Of a stretch of 64,000 nucleotides of DNA, positions 61,071-64,000 are shown in pieces. The notes beneath the pieces are model-generated. The model did not search any database. It was not told the DNA's origin and worked only from the letters and a program-made list of their open reading frames with translations. This DNA is from Bacteroidota bacterium (lineage in GTDB: Bacteria > Bacteroidota > Bacteroidia > Bacteroidales > FEN-979), in the NCBI GenBank assembly GCA_026391795.1, contig JAPLDI010000017.1, forward strand, positions 1 through 64,000. The letters run 5' to 3'. The translations under genes and the position numbers were made by a program. How positions within the stretch are numbered: the first letter of the stretch is position 1; each line of letters starts with the position of its first letter.

Positions 61071-62510
61071 ATGCACAATACCGTCAGATTTGTTCTTGAC
61101 GATAAAATTGTTGAAATCGACTTCACGAAAGCCGGGCTGAAGCCTTCTACTACGGTGCTGAACTACCTTCGGTCGAACCCGCTGCACAAAGGCGTTAAAG
61201 AAGGGTGTGCCGAAGGTGACTGCGGTGCCTGCACCATCGTGGTTGCAGAACCGGGAAATAACGGGGACCTTCTCTACAAGGCACTCGACTCCTGCCTGGT
61301 ATTTCTTCCGATGATACACGGAAAACAGATCATTACGGTTGAGAACCTTGCCGAAAAAGGCAAAGCGGGGATCCTCCTTCATCCGGTACAGCAGATGCTG
61401 GTCGAGACCAACGGAACCCAGTGCGGTTATTGCACCCCCGGGATCGCCATGTCTCTCTTTGCGCTCTTTAAAAATCACAGCTCTCCTTCACGGGAAGTCA
61501 TTGAAGAGACCCTCACCGGGAACCTCTGCCGGTGTACCGGATATCAACCCCTGATCGAGGCAGCTTTTGAAGCATGCAAAGGAGGGCCCGATCATTTTTC
61601 CAGGAGAGAAAAAAAGGTAATGACCCTGCTGGAGGGGATCAATTCCGGCAGGGAAACACTTGAAATACTGACAGAAAGTCAAAGCTATTACAAACCTTTC
61701 ACACTGCCTGAAGCCCTGAGATTGAGAAAAGAAAAGCCGGGGGCGGTAGTGATATCCGGATCGACAGATGTAGCGCTGAGGCAGACAAAAAAAAGGGAGC
61801 TTCTTCCCGTGATCCTTGACATCTCAGGAATTGAAGAGATGAAATCATTCACAGAAACAGACCGTGACCTCGTTTTCGGCGCTGCCCTGACACTTGAACA
61901 GGTAAAGGAAATCTCAGACAAACGAATTCCTGCCCTCAACAAGATTCTCAGGGTTTTCGGTTCGCTCCAGATCCGGAACATCGCAACTCTTGGTGGAAAC
62001 ATCGGATCTGCATCACCGATTGGTGATACCCTCCCTCTTTTATTTGCGTTAAAAGCCAATATCAAAGTCTGTAGTTCCGGTTCTGAAAGGATCATCCCGG
62101 TTGAAGAGTTTATCACCGGTTACAGGAAAACGGATGTAAGAGATGACGAGCTGATCACAGAGGTCATCGTTCCGAAAACTCCGGATGGAGTTATCCTTGA
62201 ATCCTACAAAGTATCTAAACGAAGGAACCTCGATATTTCAACGGTGAGTGCTGGTTTCCGGCTGAAAACCCGGGATGGGATCATTGAGGAAATCGCGCTA
62301 GCCTTCGGAGGAATGGCAGCGACGCCAAAACGTGCCCTGAAGACCGAACAGTTCCTGGAAGGAAAAAAATGGACAAGAGGCACGGTACAGGATGCCATGA
62401 AAATCGTGCATGATGAATTCTCACCGCTTTCTGATGCCAGGGCCGGTGCTGAGTTCAGGAAAACAGTTGCAGCAAACTTAGTGCTTAAATTTTATTCGGA
62501 AACAACGTGA
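61071..62510 (+). CDS. xdhA: Xanthine dehydrogenase small subunit (2Fe-2S and FAD domains)
   Basis: 479 residues. The plant-type 2Fe-2S site is GCAEGDCGACTIVV; the second cluster has TQCGYCTPGIAMSLFAL and GNLCRCTGYQPL. The FAD domain (FAD_binding_5, about 195-375) and CO dehydrogenase flavoprotein C-terminal domain follow. This fused [2Fe-2S]-FAD subunit is the bacterial XdhA type. It passes electrons from the molybdenum site of XdhB to NAD+. Its stop overlaps the start of xdhB. Confidence 0.93.
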   Translation: MHNTVRFVLDDKIVEIDFTKAGLKPSTTVLNYLRSNPLHKGVKEGCAEGDCGACTIVVAEPGNNGDLLYKALDSCLVFLPMIHGKQIITVENLAEKGKAGILLHPVQQMLVETNGTQCGYCTPGIAMSLFALFKNHSSPSREVIEETLTGNLCRCTGYQPLIEAAFEACKGGPDHFSRREKKVMTLLEGINSGRETLEILTESQSYYKPFTLPEALRLRKEKPGAVVISGSTDVALRQTKKRELLPVILDISGIEEMKSFTETDRDLVFGAALTLEQVKEISDKRIPALNKILRVFGSLQIRNIATLGGNIGSASPIGDTLPLLFALKANIKVCSSGSERIIPVEEFITGYRKTDVRDDELITEVIVPKTPDGVILESYKVSKRRNLDISTVSAGFRLKTRDGIIEEIALAFGGMAATPKRALKTEQFLEGKKWTRGTVQDAMKIVHDEFSPLSDARAGAEFRKTVAANLVLKFYSETT

Positions 62511-64000
62511 AGCCGACAAGCAGACCCCACGAAAGCGCCAGCAAACATGTTACCGGTGAATCGGTTTTCATCAATGATATGCCGGTAAGTAAACTGCTGT
62601 CGGGAAAAGTGGTTTTCAGCCCCCATGCGCATGCACGGATCCTCTCCATCGATCTGTCAGCTGCCCTGGAAGTGGCCAGGGTAAAAGCCATTCTTACTGC
62701 TGCTGATATTCCCGGCAGGAACCAGATGGGTTCTGTGATCAACGATGAGCCTTGCCTGGCTGAAAGAGAAGTTACTTTCATCGGGCAGGCTGTCGCGTTG
62801 ATTGCTGCCGAAGATGAAAAAGCCGCATTTGCAGCAGCTTCTCTCATCCGGATAGAATATGAACCCCTCGAAGCTATCCTCGACCTGGATACTGCCATGG
62901 TAAAAAATACGCGTATCGATACCGAACGGGTTATAGAACGTGGAGACGCCGATGCCGCCCTGAAAAATGCCCCCTACACAGTCAGGGGAACCCTGAAGAC
63001 CGGGGCACAGGAACACTGGTACCTGGAAACCCAGACCTCGCTGGCAATTCCCGGCGAAGGGAAGGAGATGAACCTCTTTGCCTCCAGCCAGAATCCGGCC
63101 GAAACGCAGGCAATCGTTGCTCAAGTGCTGGGGATCCGGAAGAACGAGGTTGAGGTGGAAGTGAAGAGGATGGGAGGTGCTTTTGGCGGTAAAGAGACCC
63201 AGGGAAACCATGTGGCTGCCTGGGCAGCTCTGCTTGCAAATGCTACGCGGCGGCCGGTAAAGATCCATCTCTTTCGCGACGATGACCAGGTGATGACCGG
63301 GAAAAGGCACCGCTTCCAGTCGGAATATGAGATTGGCTTTGATGAAACCGGAAGGATCCTTGCTTACAAGGTGGATCTGAATGCTGATGCGGGTTCCTCC
63401 GCCGACCTTTCCCTTGCCATCCTTTCAAGGGCCATGCTTCATGCCGAGAACGCTTATCATATTCCGGATATCCGGATCCGGGGAAATGCATGGAAGACAA
63501 ACTATCCCTCCAACACCGCATTCAGGGGATTCGGTGGTCCTCAGGGCATTGCCGTCATTGAAAACGCCATCGACAGGATCGCACGTTTCCTGAAGAAAGA
63601 TTCAGCAGAAATCCGGCTCCTGAATTTTTACAGGGAAGAGAAAAACAATCGTACGCCTTATGGACAGAAGGTGGAAAACAATCCTCTTTTAATGATGTAT
63701 GAAAAGCTCCTGGTTACTTCCGGATACACTGCAAGAAGGAACGAGATCAACGCATTCAACAGGGATAATGAATTTTTCAAGAAAGGTCTTGCGCTCACCC
63801 CTGTCAAATTCGGGATCTCCTTTACCACCGCGTTTCTCAACCAGGCAGGTGCCCTGGTGAACATCTTCACGGACGGAACCGTTCTGGTGAACCACGGCGG
63901 GACGGAAATGGGACAAGGGCTTCATACAAAGATCGCAGAAATCGCTTGTGTTGAACTGGGCGTTTCTCCTGAACGGGTAAAGGTGAATGCAACCAATACC
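62507..64000 (+). CDS. xdhB: Xanthine dehydrogenase molybdenum subunit, partial (runs off the window)
   Basis: 498 codons visible, beginning GTG inside the overlapping stop of xdhA (GTGA) with the conserved start PHESASKHVTGESVFINDMP. The gene is absent from the ORF track because it has no stop in the window. Molybdopterin-binding motifs are RMGGAFGGKE, FRGFGGPQG and GGTEMGQGLHTK. It oxidises hypoxanthine and xanthine, or a related purine. The rest, about 270 residues, lies beyond position 64000. Confidence 0.92.
   Translation, partial: MKPTSRPHESASKHVTGESVFINDMPVSKLLSGKVVFSPHAHARILSIDLSAALEVARVKAILTAADIPGRNQMGSVINDEPCLAEREVTFIGQAVALIAAEDEKAAFAAASLIRIEYEPLEAILDLDTAMVKNTRIDTERVIERGDADAALKNAPYTVRGTLKTGAQEHWYLETQTSLAIPGEGKEMNLFASSQNPAETQAIVAQVLGIRKNEVEVEVKRMGGAFGGKETQGNHVAAWAALLANATRRPVKIHLFRDDDQVMTGKRHRFQSEYEIGFDETGRILAYKVDLNADAGSSADLSLAILSRAMLHAENAYHIPDIRIRGNAWKTNYPSNTAFRGFGGPQGIAVIENAIDRIARFLKKDSAEIRLLNFYREEKNNRTPYGQKVENNPLLMMYEKLLVTSGYTARRNEINAFNRDNEFFKKGLALTPVKFGISFTTAFLNQAGALVNIFTDGTVLVNHGGTEMGQGLHTKIAEIACVELGVSPERVKVNATNT

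Overview
The window looks like the chromosome of an uncultured or environmental Bacteroidota (Bacteroidales-like) bacterium. The evidence is internal. Many genes are preceded by the Bacteroidota promoter core TAnnTTTG. Several secreted proteins end in type IX secretion (T9SS) sorting domains. A PID-CTERM sorting signal, an IPExxxVDY-family protein and PorT-like outer-membrane barrels are present, and there are few recognisable Shine-Dalgarno sites. No taxon below phylum can be fixed from the sequence alone.

Layout. 0-20.9 kb is mostly housekeeping: an NAD-dependent epimerase, class II FBP aldolase, a Usp-SPOR-Usp operon, RuvB, QueG, UbiX, polyprenyl diphosphate synthase, a radical SAM protein, B12-dependent ribonucleotide reductase, a giant TolB-propeller/beta-barrel protein, an MBL hydrolase, a GT9 glycosyltransferase, TatD and asparaginase I, closed by tRNA-Ser(GGA). 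21.1-31 kb is accessory: T9SS-secreted Ycf48-like and blade-repeat proteins, a secreted cyanophycinase, small AT-rich exported proteins, a three-gene array bounded by attC-like sites (a probable integron-cassette cluster without integrase), and two adjacent arrays of 22-bp repeats. 31-54.5 kb is again core: an AsmA-like/GT51 transglycosylase fusion, a CPBP protease, DusB, thymidine kinase, cyclophilin, PheS, a UbiB-like kinase with a phasin, RNase III-FabF-ACP, PurN, OsmC, PGI, a two-component system, a damaged rsmI, a YedK/HMCES-type protein, a LuxE-like enzyme, PBP2 and RodA. 54.5-59.2 kb holds a PID-CTERM protein and two tandem T9SS paralogues. 59.5-64 kb is a molybdenum-hydroxylase operon (MocA-like, XdhC, XdhA, and an XdhB that runs off the window and is missing from the ORF track).

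The most unusual signal is between genes. At least sixteen intergenic tracts are built on a strict 7-bp period although the 7-mer itself differs (CATCCAG, AATACCC, TAAACCT, CCATCTT, CGTYACG, CGTGCAC, AGTTAAC and others). In the longest tracts the 7-bp register is unbroken for 12-15 units while the unit sequence changes from one motif to another. The same motif families recur at distant sites in both orientations. The tracts abut coding sequences closely enough to supply stop codons and C-terminal tails (QueG, TatD, a CPBP protease), a start codon (the 9974 gene), and probably the 5' leader of asparaginase. Constant period with drifting sequence is not what simple replication slippage of one unit predicts.

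Other points worth following are the attC-like array, a candidate terminator-ended small RNA beside pgi, an rsmI with an internal deletion plus frameshift, REP-like palindromes, and a MITE-like hairpin upstream of pheS. All functional calls rest on motif reading by eye; no database search was run.
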